Source of the DNA: a virus | Strand: one strand, 5' to 3' | Length of the DNA stretch: 54,511 bases | IMG/VR virus record: IMGVR_UViG_3300020450_000031 | Location: 1 to 54,511 of that record | In this document: positions 1 through 6,717 of the stretch, piece after piece | Numbering within the stretch: position 1 is the stretch's first letter | Layout: every line of letters starts with the position of its first letter | Made by a program: the position numbers and the translations under genes | The notes under the pieces: generated by a model | The model's database searches: none | What the model saw: the letters and a program-made list of their open reading frames with translations, nothing else | Told to the model about the DNA's origin: nothing

Positions 1-6
1 AACCCA

Positions 7-28
7 GAGAGGAGCTTCGGCTCCTCTC
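7..28 (+). terminator. UUCG-capped stem-loop
   Basis: A perfect 9-bp GC-rich stem closes a TTCG tetraloop in the very stable C(UUCG)G context. No T-run follows on either strand, so it may be a weak terminator, an mRNA-stability element or a processing site rather than a full intrinsic terminator. It lies just upstream of the ribosome binding site of the small gene at 49. If the genome is circular, it also lies just after the gene that runs off the right edge of the window. Confidence 0.6.
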
Positions 29-48
29 GCATTATCGAGGAGGCAACT

Positions 49-216
49 ATGCCAAAACTACACACAACTACCTACCAGGTACGCACCAGTGCTGACAAGT
101 TCAGAACTTATCACACTACACTATGTACCACGTGGAGCCGAGCTAGACGTATCGCTGAGCGATGCATCAAGAAGCACGGTGTTGAAGCGAGGATACTGAA
201 AGTACTCAGTAGGTAA
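49..216 (+). CDS. Small basic protein, 55 aa, unknown
   Basis: A 55-residue ORF starts MPKLHTTTYQ and ends LKVLSR. It has a clear ribosome binding site (GAGGAGG, 5-6 bases before the ATG at 49). The protein is strongly basic (many Arg, Lys and His, few acids), which would suit nucleic-acid contact, but I recognise no domain. It lies between two stem-loops in a cluster of very small plus-strand genes, a common arrangement for early host-takeover proteins. The reading frame is open upstream to base 1, so it could be the end of a longer protein if the molecule is circular. The ribosome binding site argues for an independent start. Confidence 0.6.
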   Translation: MPKLHTTTYQVRTSADKFRTYHTTLCTTWSRARRIAERCIKKHGVEARILKVLSR

Positions 217-223
217 CAACCCA

Positions 224-250
224 GGGAGCACGGTGTGGCGCTGTGCTCCC
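224..250 (+). terminator. Stem-loop between two small genes
   Basis: An 8-bp perfect stem (GGGAGCAC with GTGCTCCC) encloses an 11-base loop. It is followed by TACTTTATG, only a weak T-rich tail. It separates the 55-aa gene from the membrane protein gene at 273 and is probably a partial terminator or mRNA-stabilising hairpin. Confidence 0.5.
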
Positions 251-272
251 TACTTTATGAAAGGAGATAGCC

Positions 273-479
273 ATGAAGATGTTCTTAGACGGATTTGGTA
301 TGGTCTTAATCATACTAGGCATACTATCAGCTAGTGGAGCAGCTGGTGATTGCGATGGTAACTGTATGGAGAACGCAAACTCAATAGGGTTTATGCTAAT
401 CATACTGTTCGGAAGTCTATGTGCTTGCCTGCTTGGAGGTATAATGATCCATCTAGCAAGAAGAATAGAAGATATATAG
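273..479 (+). CDS. Small membrane protein, 68 aa
   Basis: The 68-residue product has two hydrophobic segments, about residues 8-23 and 38-58. A short Cys-containing loop between them (GDCDGNC) would lie outside the membrane. A good ribosome binding site (AAAGGAG) precedes the ATG, and an intrinsic terminator begins at the stop codon. The protein is therefore predicted to be an integral inner-membrane protein, with the paired cysteines possibly forming a disulfide in the periplasm. No family is recognised. Plausible roles are superinfection exclusion or membrane modification, but this is inference from size and position only. Confidence 0.65.
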   Translation: MKMFLDGFGMVLIILGILSASGAAGDCDGNCMENANSIGFMLIILFGSLCACLLGGIMIHLARRIEDI

Positions 480-520
480 GAGATAGGGCTTCGGCCCTTC
501 TCTTTTTCTTTTTATTTTTT
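479..520 (+). terminator. Intrinsic terminator
   Basis: A GC-rich stem capped by a TTCG tetraloop (core AGGGC-TTCG-GCCCT, extended by a flanking imperfect GAGA/TCTC arm) is followed directly by a long T-rich run with blocks of 5, 5 and 6 T. This is a textbook Rho-independent terminator for plus-strand transcripts, and it closes the small-gene cluster. Confidence 0.9.
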
Positions 521-740
521 AAGTTCTCTATCTATATACCATAGCTCGGGGGGTCATCGTGCGCTATTTGCGACTATCTTACAGCTATATTGGGGGGGTA
601 TAACGTTACACTGTTAACAATCTATACGATATACAGCTAACATTACACAACGAACACACATTTAGATTGCACAAGTTTACATGTAAAACAGCTTAACTGC
701 CTGGCATCGCTCAAGTTTTGCACCATATAAGCGTCAAGTT

Positions 741-764
741 AATCTAAATAATCTAAATAATCTG
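741..764 (+). repeat. 9-bp tandem repeat, left arm of inverted repeat
   Basis: The unit AATCTAAAT occurs twice in full, followed by a partial third copy. The same sequence appears on the other strand at 840-862 with a one-base indel and one substitution, giving an imperfect 23-24 bp inverted repeat with a loop of about 75 bases. Iteron-like arrays and cruciform arms of this kind are typical of replication origins or regulator binding sites. Confidence 0.7.
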
Positions 765-839
765 TTAAAAATATACATATCGCCTATAGATAGCACTATT
801 TAGGGGGGTATATAGGTTTGCGCATCTAACATTACATAG

Positions 840-862
840 CAGATTGTTAGATTATTTAGATT
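840..862 (-). repeat. Right arm of the inverted repeat
   Basis: Its reverse complement matches the 741-764 array almost exactly (one substitution and one single-base indel). See the left arm for interpretation. Confidence 0.7.
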
Positions 863-887
863 GTTTGCTCATAAAACATTGAAATTG

Positions 888-915
888 TTGACTATCTTAC
901 GAGTCGTTTTACAAT
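888..915 (+). promoter_or_regulatory. Sigma70-like promoter, early operon
   Basis: TTGACT (888-893), a 16-base spacer and TACAAT (910-915) match the -35 and -10 consensus at 5 of 6 positions each. Transcription would start near 922 and read into the early operon. The -35 box overlaps the second copy of the GACTATCTTAC repeat, so a protein binding that repeat could block this promoter. Confidence 0.55.
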
Positions 916-958
916 CTACTAGCACAACGTGTTATATATTAGAACAGAGGGGGGCAAC

Positions 959-986
959 TTGACACTCGGCTCGGATTTGCTAATCT
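959..986 (+). promoter_or_regulatory. Sigma70-like promoter, early operon
   Basis: A perfect -35 TTGACA (959-964) and a -10 TAATCT (981-986) are separated by 16 bases. The start would be near 993, about 60 bases upstream of the first early gene. The flanking sequence GCAACTTGACA closely resembles that of the plus-strand promoter at 53992, which suggests a shared promoter type. Confidence 0.6.
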
Positions 987-1053
987 GGCGGTGCTTGGCG
1001 AGGTGGTCTCGTTATAGCATGTTCTAACTTAACATTTAAAACTGGAGGTTTAT

Positions 1054-1398
1054 ATGGCTAGAACTTTTGATGGTACTGTTGAGGCTTATGTTGCACCTAT
1101 TGCTAAGACTGTAAAGGTGCGTAACCACTCTGCTGGAACTGCTTATACAGCTGAGAATATCACTGAGCTTTATGGTGTAATGTTAGCCGCTGCTGAAAAG
1201 CATGGTGTAACTGTGAGTGTATTTTGTCCTGATATTGAGAAGGGTCGTAAAGGTGGCTTTACTGTCGCTGAATTGACTGGCTTGGATATGGATAAATATC
1301 AACCGAAATTACTTGGCGGTAGATTCGGTGCTTATGTCGCTGTACTTGCTGATGATGATAAGTCTGTACCAACTGGTGCTAAAACAATCGTACTGTAA
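1054..1398 (+). CDS. Early protein, 114 aa, unknown
   Basis: This is the first gene of the early operon, with a strong ribosome binding site (CTGGAGG, 7 bases before the ATG). The 114-residue soluble protein starts MARTFDGTVEAYVAP. It is of mixed composition with a Gly-rich middle (KGRKGGF about residues 64-70, then LLGGRFGAY about 86-94). There are no membrane segments and no family that I recognise. Its position just behind two predicted strong promoters suggests that it is abundant early after infection. That fits a host-takeover or DNA-binding protein, but function is not shown. Confidence 0.75.
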   Translation: MARTFDGTVEAYVAPIAKTVKVRNHSAGTAYTAENITELYGVMLAAAEKHGVTVSVFCPDIEKGRKGGFTVAELTGLDMDKYQPKLLGGRFGAYVAVLADDDKSVPTGAKTIVL

Positions 1399-1411
1399 TG
1401 TTAACCACTGT

Positions 1412-1438
1412 GACAGGGTGTCTATATGATGCCCTGTC
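1412..1438 (+). other. Stem-loop upstream of zinc-ribbon gene
   Basis: GACAGGG pairs with CCCTGTC around a 13-base loop in the intergenic space after the 114-aa gene. There is no T-run, so it is more likely an mRNA-stability or attenuation element than a terminator. Confidence 0.4.
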
Positions 1439-1459
1439 CAACCCTTATTGGAGGCTTAT

Positions 1460-1666
1460 ATGAAAACTAAACGCTGTGTATATTGCGCTAATCAATACCC
1501 TGTTGGACGCTATCAACTGGGGTATGTAACTTGTCTTGATTGTGGCAGTAAACATGCCAGTACAGTCAAGCATACTGTCGTGCCATTACACAAATCTAAT
1601 TACATCGTTGTTACTAATCGTGATGACCTTGTTGGTATCAATGTAAAAGGGGGGGTAGTGAAATGA
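1460..1666 (+). CDS. Zinc-ribbon-like small protein, 68 aa
   Basis: The start is placed at the ATG at 1460 because TTGGAGG immediately upstream is a good ribosome binding site. A longer reading from a TTG at 1448 would overlap that site. The 68-residue protein has two CxxC knuckles (CVYC at 6-9 and CLDC about 24-27) separated by about 14 residues, the spacing of a small zinc ribbon. Such proteins usually bind nucleic acid or act as transcription co-factors. The C-terminal half contains a short predicted beta region (NYIVVTNRDDLVGINV). A 7-bp stem-loop at 1412-1438 precedes the gene. The specific role is unknown. Confidence 0.7.
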   Translation: MKTKRCVYCANQYPVGRYQLGYVTCLDCGSKHASTVKHTVVPLHKSNYIVVTNRDDLVGINVKGGVVK

Positions 1667-1761
1667 AACTATCTACTCTGCTTTCATGGATACTGTACGG
1701 CATGGTGTCAAGTGTATGCTTGATGCTAGCTGACAGTCATTTTGGTTGGGGTTTATTCTAA
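1663..1761 (+). CDS. Tiny membrane peptide, 32 aa
   Basis: The ATG at 1663 overlaps the stop of the upstream gene (ATGA), and the stop overlaps the next start (TAATG), so it sits in a tightly coupled chain. A G7 run eight bases upstream can serve as the ribosome binding site. The 32 residues (MKLSTLLSWILYG...) are mostly hydrophobic and would form one membrane helix. No family is recognised. The coupling on both sides is the main reason for calling it a gene. Confidence 0.5.
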   Translation: MKLSTLLSWILYGMVSSVCLMLADSHFGWGLF

Positions 1762-1952
1762 TGAGTAAGCTAACTGAAATCTTATTGGGGGTACTCATCA
1801 GTGGAGTGATGGGTATCCTATTGGCGTTCGTAGGTGTCAACTTTATCCTAGGTTGTGAGACATGGGATGAATCACTATGGACATATGAGCATTCGTGCTT
1901 AACACCATCGGCTATATGGGAAGGAGTAAAGGTATGGCTAAACAAAACTTGA
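1761..1952 (+). CDS. Small membrane protein, 63 aa
   Basis: The start is the ATG at 1761, which overlaps the upstream stop. One strong hydrophobic helix spans about residues 5-31. A soluble tail follows with two cysteines (GCETWD and EHSCLT), consistent with a periplasmic disulfide. Like the 32-aa gene before it, this is likely a membrane-targeted early protein. The function is unknown. Its 3-prime end overlaps the next gene by 19 bases. Confidence 0.55.
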   Translation: MSKLTEILLGVLISGVMGILLAFVGVNFILGCETWDESLWTYEHSCLTPSAIWEGVKVWLNKT

Positions 1953-2122
1953 AGCTATTCATGCTACGGCATGAACAAGGTGGATATGCAGTCCGTGATG
2001 AGAGGGGGGATATAATTCACTTCTCTGACAAAATGATTGCAAAGAAATCTAAGCAGGGAACTCAAGTAGTTTCCTATGGCATTGACCATCGCAACTATAA
2101 ACTTAAGAAGGGAGACATATGA
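1934..2122 (+). CDS. Small soluble protein, 62 aa
   Basis: The start at 1934 is chosen because AAGGAG lies 7-8 bases upstream. The frame is open further upstream to 1895, but that region has no ribosome binding site and overlaps the previous gene more. The product (MAKQNLKLFM...) is basic and has alternating hydrophobic and charged residues, suggesting a small beta-rich fold. It overlaps the MoxR-like gene by 4 bases, so the two are probably translated together. No family is recognised. Confidence 0.6.
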   Translation: MAKQNLKLFMLRHEQGGYAVRDERGDIIHFSDKMIAKKSKQGTQVVSYGIDHRNYKLKKGDI

Positions 2123-3117
2123 TGCGAGCTACATTACTACAAGAAACTCTTAATGAGTTATTCAAATCCAAGCGACCTATCTGTATTGAGGGTATGCCAG
2201 GGGGAGGTAAGACTACCATCGTACAACAAGTTGCCAACAAACTATCTGTTGGGTACATCGAGAAGCATACACCTACCATGCTTGTCGAAGACTTTGGTGT
2301 ACCAGACATGGCAGTTGAAGGTAACTCATTTGGTTACAAATTACCTGACTGGTATCCTGCTGAAGGCAGAACAGATATACCAGACGAGGGTATACTCTGC
2401 TTTGATGATCGTAACCAAGCACCTGCTGACATTCAGAAAGTACTAGCGAATGTATTGCAGGCTAGGACATTGCATGGTGTACCACTGAAGAAAGGTTGGC
2501 ACTGCATATCTACTGGTAACAGACAACAAGACAGAGCAGGTGCTAACAGAATCTTATCTCACTTACGTAATCGTGAGACTGTCATTGAACTTGAAACACA
2601 CCTAGATGATTGGACTAGTTGGGCTATTGAACATGAGGTCAAGCCAGAGCTAGTGTCATTCATTAGGTTCAGACCTAATCTACTACATGACTTTGACCCA
2701 CAGCGTGACATCAATGCTACACCACGTTCATGGGTTGAGGGTGTATCCGATGTGATTGGTATTGTACCTGCTGATGCAGAGTATGAGTGCTTCAAGGGTG
2801 CAGTTGGTGAAGGTGCTGCGGCAGAGTTCGTTGGCTTCCTTAAGATACATCGTAAGCTACCTAATCCAGATACCATACTGATGAATCCAACGCAGGCTAA
2901 TGTACCTGATGACCCTGCTACATTGTATGCACTGTGTGGCACTCTCGCTCACAAGGCTACGCTAGCTAACTTCGATAGGGTTATTACCTACGTTGGTCGT
3001 ATGCCTAAAGAGTTCTCTGTCCTATGTATCTCGTATGCTACTCGCAAGAATGATGAGCTTGCTAGTAGTGGTGCGTTCACTAAGTGGGCAGTCGATAACC
3101 AAGATGTCTTGTTTTAA
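2119..3117 (+). CDS. MoxR-like AAA+ ATPase
   Basis: This 332-residue AAA+ ATPase of the MoxR type belongs to a family of chaperone-like enzymes that work with VWA-domain partners. Walker A is GMPGGGKT at residues 25-32 and the Walker B segment is ILCFDDRNQA with D96-D97. A sensor-1-like STGN follows the Walker B region. The usual catalytic Glu after the Walker B Asp is replaced by Asp (DD instead of DE), which could slow hydrolysis. It is followed by a DUF3150-like gene and a metallopeptidase-VWA gene, the standard MoxR neighbourhood. The substrate is unknown. Host defence or host protein complexes are reasonable guesses. Confidence 0.85.
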   Translation: MMRATLLQETLNELFKSKRPICIEGMPGGGKTTIVQQVANKLSVGYIEKHTPTMLVEDFGVPDMAVEGNSFGYKLPDWYPAEGRTDIPDEGILCFDDRNQAPADIQKVLANVLQARTLHGVPLKKGWHCISTGNRQQDRAGANRILSHLRNRETVIELETHLDDWTSWAIEHEVKPELVSFIRFRPNLLHDFDPQRDINATPRSWVEGVSDVIGIVPADAEYECFKGAVGEGAAAEFVGFLKIHRKLPNPDTILMNPTQANVPDDPATLYALCGTLAHKATLANFDRVITYVGRMPKEFSVLCISYATRKNDELASSGAFTKWAVDNQDVLF

Positions 3118-3129
3118 TGGAGGTATGAT

Positions 3130-3990
3130 ATGAAATTGACAGACAAAGCATTGCTAGTTCAACTTAACGTGTCGCAGTGGACTGCACGTAAGTATGACAA
3201 ATCAGTAACACAACAAGTTGCTGAACAACATAACACAATCGTTGAGGCAGGTAGATACAACAAGTCTCTACTTCCTCTCAATGATTACCTTGGTAACATC
3301 CACAAGCTGACTACTACCATACGGACAGAGTACTACAAGAACACTCTGCCTTGGGGTATCAATGGTACGCAGATGTTACCATCTAAAAACTATCTGTCGT
3401 TTATGACAGAGCATCGTGCCAAGAAAGCTAACTGGTTGGCACTAGTTGACCAGTTCATTGATGTGTATCCACAGTTGAAACTAGATGCACAAAGGCTACT
3501 ACCTAACGGACTGTACAAGGAGGAGGACTACCCTACTGTCGATGGTCTACGTGCTAAGTTTGGTATGGAGATAGTTGTCCTACCAGTACCTGCCGATGAC
3601 TTCCGAGTACAGATTGCAGATGAAGAACTGTCTGCTATTCAACAAGAGGTTACTGACAGAGTAACCAACGCATCGCAGGAAGCTATGAAGGAAGCATGGC
3701 AACGACTGTACGATGTAGTCAAGCATGCTAGTGACAAGCTGAATGACCCTACTGGTGTATTCCGTGACTCACTGGTTGCAAATATCAACGACATCTGTGG
3801 TGTATTACCTAGGCTTAACTTTGCTGATGACCCTAACCTTGAGACCATGCGTCAACAGGTTGAGCAATCACTTGCCAACGAGAACCCAGAAGCTCTACGT
3901 GTTGACTGGGATTTACGTGAGCAGAAAGGCAGACAAGTCAAGGCTATCGCTGACAAGATGGCAGTCTTTATGGGAGAGTTGAATGACTGA
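3130..3990 (+). CDS. DUF3150-like protein, 286 aa
   Basis: The 286-residue, largely helical protein begins MKLTDKALLVQLN. A central segment LPWGINGTQMLPSKNYLSF is followed by a charged helical C-terminal half. Gene order (MoxR ATPase before, VWA protein after, overlap of 8 bases with the latter) and overall pattern resemble DUF3150 proteins, which accompany MoxR and VWA genes in phages and bacteria. I assign that family from memory of its pattern, not from a search. It is probably an adaptor or scaffold for the MoxR-VWA complex. A good ribosome binding site (TGGAGG) precedes the ATG. Confidence 0.7.
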   Translation: MKLTDKALLVQLNVSQWTARKYDKSVTQQVAEQHNTIVEAGRYNKSLLPLNDYLGNIHKLTTTIRTEYYKNTLPWGINGTQMLPSKNYLSFMTEHRAKKANWLALVDQFIDVYPQLKLDAQRLLPNGLYKEEDYPTVDGLRAKFGMEIVVLPVPADDFRVQIADEELSAIQQEVTDRVTNASQEAMKEAWQRLYDVVKHASDKLNDPTGVFRDSLVANINDICGVLPRLNFADDPNLETMRQQVEQSLANENPEALRVDWDLREQKGRQVKAIADKMAVFMGELND

Positions 3991-5107
3991 TTTACAAACA
4001 CGCTTGGCTAAAGCCAAGACATCACTAATGCTGGAGTATCCCTTTTGGGGTACTCTAGTAATGAACATGCCGTTCAAGATTACAGATGCAGTACCTACTG
4101 CCGCTACTGATGGCAAGCAAGTTCTATTTAATCCAGAGTTCTGTGACAAACAGAATGATGAGGAACTTAAGTTCCTTGTTGCGCATGAGATTGCACACCC
4201 AATGTTTGAACACACCACAAGACGTGGTGAGAGAGACCACTACAAGTGGAATCAAGCAGGTGACTATGTAATCAATCAAGTACTAACTGATGAAGGTCTA
4301 GGCAAGATGCCAGAGGGAGGACTATATGACCCTGACTTATATAATTCTTGTGATGGGATTACTGATCGCATCTATAACACATTACCTACAACGCCTGAAG
4401 GAGAACAAGGCTATGGAGGAGAGGGTCAGCCGTTTGATTCAGTTACAGATGGAGGACAGACGCAGGCAGAGATTGCACAACAGCAGGCAGAATGGCGTGT
4501 TAAGGTAGCTCAAGCAGTACAGTCTGCTAAGATGATGGGTAAGTTGAGTGCAGGTGTTGAACGCCTAGTCGGTGAACTACTAACACCCAAGGTATTGTGG
4601 GCAGATGTATTACAACGCTTCATCATCAAGGCTAAGACTGATGATAGAACGTTTGCTAGACCTAACAGACGATTCATTCAGCAGGGTATGTATCTACCTA
4701 GTATCACTGGTGAAGTGATGGGTGAGATTGTATGGGCATTTGACTGCTCTGGTTCTATTTTACAGAAACAGATAGACCAGTTCGCTACTGAAATCATCAA
4801 GGTATGGGAAGACCATAAGCCTACCAAGACTCATATCATCTACTTCGATAGTGAGGTGAGTCACTATGATTGCTTTGGTCAAGACGATAGACCAGAGATT
4901 AAAGCACATGGTGGTGGAGGTACTGCCTTCTCACCAGTATTCAATTACATGCGAGACAACGAAATAGAACCAGTTGCTTGTGTGTTCCTAACTGACCTCT
5001 ACTGTAATGACTTCGGTACTGAACCTAATTGTCCAGTACTGTGGGTTACTACAGATGCAGAGGAAGCACCATTCGGTGAAGTTGTAAAAATGGAAGGAGT
5101 AAACTAA
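3983..5107 (+). CDS. Metallopeptidase-VWA protein (DUF2201-like)
   Basis: This 374-residue two-domain protein carries an intact zinc-metallopeptidase motif, HEIAH (H68, E69, H72), in the N-terminal part. Next is a WNQAGDYVIN segment typical of the DUF2201 N-terminal domain. The C-terminal VWA domain has a full MIDAS metal site: D254-x-S256-x-S258 (DCSGS), T314 after a GGGG stretch, and D338 (LTDLY). A Gln-rich linker (about 160-175) joins the two domains. VWA proteins of this type act as partners of MoxR ATPases, here encoded two genes upstream. Both metal sites look functional, so it could be a real protease delivered or activated by the ATPase. The target is unknown. Confidence 0.85.
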   Translation: MTDLQTRLAKAKTSLMLEYPFWGTLVMNMPFKITDAVPTAATDGKQVLFNPEFCDKQNDEELKFLVAHEIAHPMFEHTTRRGERDHYKWNQAGDYVINQVLTDEGLGKMPEGGLYDPDLYNSCDGITDRIYNTLPTTPEGEQGYGGEGQPFDSVTDGGQTQAEIAQQQAEWRVKVAQAVQSAKMMGKLSAGVERLVGELLTPKVLWADVLQRFIIKAKTDDRTFARPNRRFIQQGMYLPSITGEVMGEIVWAFDCSGSILQKQIDQFATEIIKVWEDHKPTKTHIIYFDSEVSHYDCFGQDDRPEIKAHGGGGTAFSPVFNYMRDNEIEPVACVFLTDLYCNDFGTEPNCPVLWVTTDAEEAPFGEVVKMEGVN

Positions 5108-5790
5108 TGGCAACAGTTAGATTTAGTGACTCACTCAAGGGTGAGATACGGAACAAAGCTAAGGCTATGTTCCAAGACAAGATAAAGCAGGCAATAAACA
5201 ACGTGCCTGCTCATTGGGCAGACAAGGTGTATGAATGTCTGTTTCCTGTTGATGTACGTAATGCTATGGCGTCATTACCAGACTACGTATTGCGTAAACA
5301 AGAAGTACTTGAGGTTACTGGTTGGGCTAATGCACCAGAGGATGTATGGCAAAGTGGTGATTACAAGCACAATACATGGAGACTAGATGGTGGTGCTATT
5401 AAGTTATCGTTCAGTAAGCCTATGCCTTGGGTTAATAGCTTTGAGAATGCGCCCAATGGATTCAAGTCATCATACAACAGTGGTAAGTTTGACTATGAAG
5501 ACTCACGTTGGGACTGGTTGAAACCAGAGTTCAAAGAATACAATCGCAAAGTCTTTGAAGCTACTGATAAACAGGAAAAGTTTCTATCATCTGTCAACAC
5601 GTTGATGGAAACATACACCACACTTGCACCTGCTCTCAAAGCATGGCGACCACTGTGGGATTTGTTACCAGATGAAGCCAAGGACAGACACAAGACTGTC
5701 AAAGAACGTAAGATAGTCAAGGCAGAGGACTTAGACCTTGACCTTAACGCAATGACTAGTGCCGTGGCACTAAGCAAGATAACAAAATAA
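5107..5790 (+). CDS. 227-aa protein, possible Nmad5-like
   Basis: The start overlaps the VWA stop by one base (TAATG), so it belongs to the same translation unit. The 227-residue protein starts MATVRFSDSLKGEIRNKAKA. It contains a helical N-terminal half with WADKVYECLFP and MASLP segments and a Trp-rich middle. The N-terminal pattern reminds me of the Nmad5 family (predicted nucleotide-modification-associated domain), but that is a weak resemblance. Otherwise it is an uncharacterised member of the MoxR-VWA neighbourhood. No catalytic residues can be assigned. Confidence 0.55.
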   Translation: MATVRFSDSLKGEIRNKAKAMFQDKIKQAINNVPAHWADKVYECLFPVDVRNAMASLPDYVLRKQEVLEVTGWANAPEDVWQSGDYKHNTWRLDGGAIKLSFSKPMPWVNSFENAPNGFKSSYNSGKFDYEDSRWDWLKPEFKEYNRKVFEATDKQEKFLSSVNTLMETYTTLAPALKAWRPLWDLLPDEAKDRHKTVKERKIVKAEDLDLDLNAMTSAVALSKITK

Positions 5791-5799
5791 GGAGGTATT

Positions 5800-6717
5800 A
5801 TGAATAGTTATTTTGGAGAACCATTGTTGAAAGACTACGCTGATTGTGAGCGTAAGTTTTCTACATGCAGAACCCCTGCAAAGGGTAAGCCTATACGTAC
5901 ATGGTGTAGGCTATTCAAGAACCAAGATGTGTATGAGTTGAGGTACGTAGCTTGGCAAGGTAAAGACGTTGATGTGATAGCTGAGTTTCACCCAGATGGT
6001 AGTATTGTACTGCCATCTGATAGCCTAACATGGCAAGCTATGCATGTTTCCCTAGCGATGGCGTTGCATAGGACAATACCTATAGTTACCCAACGGATTG
6101 GTAGAGCTAGGTATCGTATTGGTCATACTGTATTCTTGGATAACAACGTGGAAGAACAAGACCCACAAGCAGGTGGTAGTCCCTTCTACCATGACTGGTG
6201 GTATTCATTCAAGAAGAATGGAACAGAGTACTTTGCAGGTATGACGTTCAATCACGAAGGTCTATGCACCAACCCACAGTACGCTGTGAGTGGTGAGGTT
6301 GATGCAGAAAAACGTAAGACATGGCTACGTATACTTAGACGATTCAAGCGTGGGTTAAAAGCAAGAGCCAAGGTAGGTGCATTGCAACAACACGCTAAAC
6401 GTATCTATGACAAGCACGTGGAGTTGGAAAGGAAAGGTCAACATCGTTGGCAATGGCAGTTACCTAACTGGCAATCAAAGAAGTATTACGATATGCTCAA
6501 GGAGACTATGCAGACTAATGAATACACACCAGAGTTCCTTGAAGCCTTTGTCGAATCAGCTACGCCTAATACCTACGGCAATTCTATAGCTACAGATGCA
6601 CACATCTTACGATACGTTGACACGTTGATGAATGATTTGTCGTATCAGCTACGTAAAGATTTCGGTGTCTTTATTACCGAGCCTAAAAATGCTGATGGAA
6701 AGGTAATACAACGATGA
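5800..6717 (+). CDS. Hypothetical protein, 305 aa
   Basis: A strong ribosome binding site (AAGGAGG) precedes the ATG. The 305-residue protein (MNSYFGEPLLKDY...) is rich in Arg, Lys, Trp and Tyr. It has an N-terminal beta-rich portion (to about residue 165) and a basic helical portion (RRFKRGLKARAKV about 180-192 onward). It overlaps the Ntn-hydrolase gene by 4 bases. No domain is recognised. The basic helical segment could bind nucleic acid. It sits between the MoxR-VWA module and the HslV-like gene and may belong to the same functional unit. Confidence 0.65.
   Translation: MNSYFGEPLLKDYADCERKFSTCRTPAKGKPIRTWCRLFKNQDVYELRYVAWQGKDVDVIAEFHPDGSIVLPSDSLTWQAMHVSLAMALHRTIPIVTQRIGRARYRIGHTVFLDNNVEEQDPQAGGSPFYHDWWYSFKKNGTEYFAGMTFNHEGLCTNPQYAVSGEVDAEKRKTWLRILRRFKRGLKARAKVGALQQHAKRIYDKHVELERKGQHRWQWQLPNWQSKKYYDMLKETMQTNEYTPEFLEAFVESATPNTYGNSIATDAHILRYVDTLMNDLSYQLRKDFGVFITEPKNADGKVIQR

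Larger units (their letters stand above)
521..1053 (+). other. Non-coding control region, candidate origin
   Basis: This AT-rich stretch of about 530 bases has no credible gene. Several motifs occur twice: an 11-mer GACTATCTTAC at 572 and 890, GGGGGGTATA at 593 and 803, and CTAACATTACA at 637 and 826. A 9-bp tandem repeat at 741-764 is matched by an inverted copy at 840-862. Two sigma70-like promoters at 888 and 959 read toward the early operon. Duplicated short motifs, an AT-rich 9-mer array, a long inverted repeat and adjacent promoters together suggest a replication origin and/or early regulatory region. No replication initiator gene that would name the origin type was recognised nearby. 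Confidence 0.6.

Noticed and set aside
568-591. Promoter TTGCGA...TATATT
   Set aside because: The boxes are only 12 bases apart, too short for sigma70.
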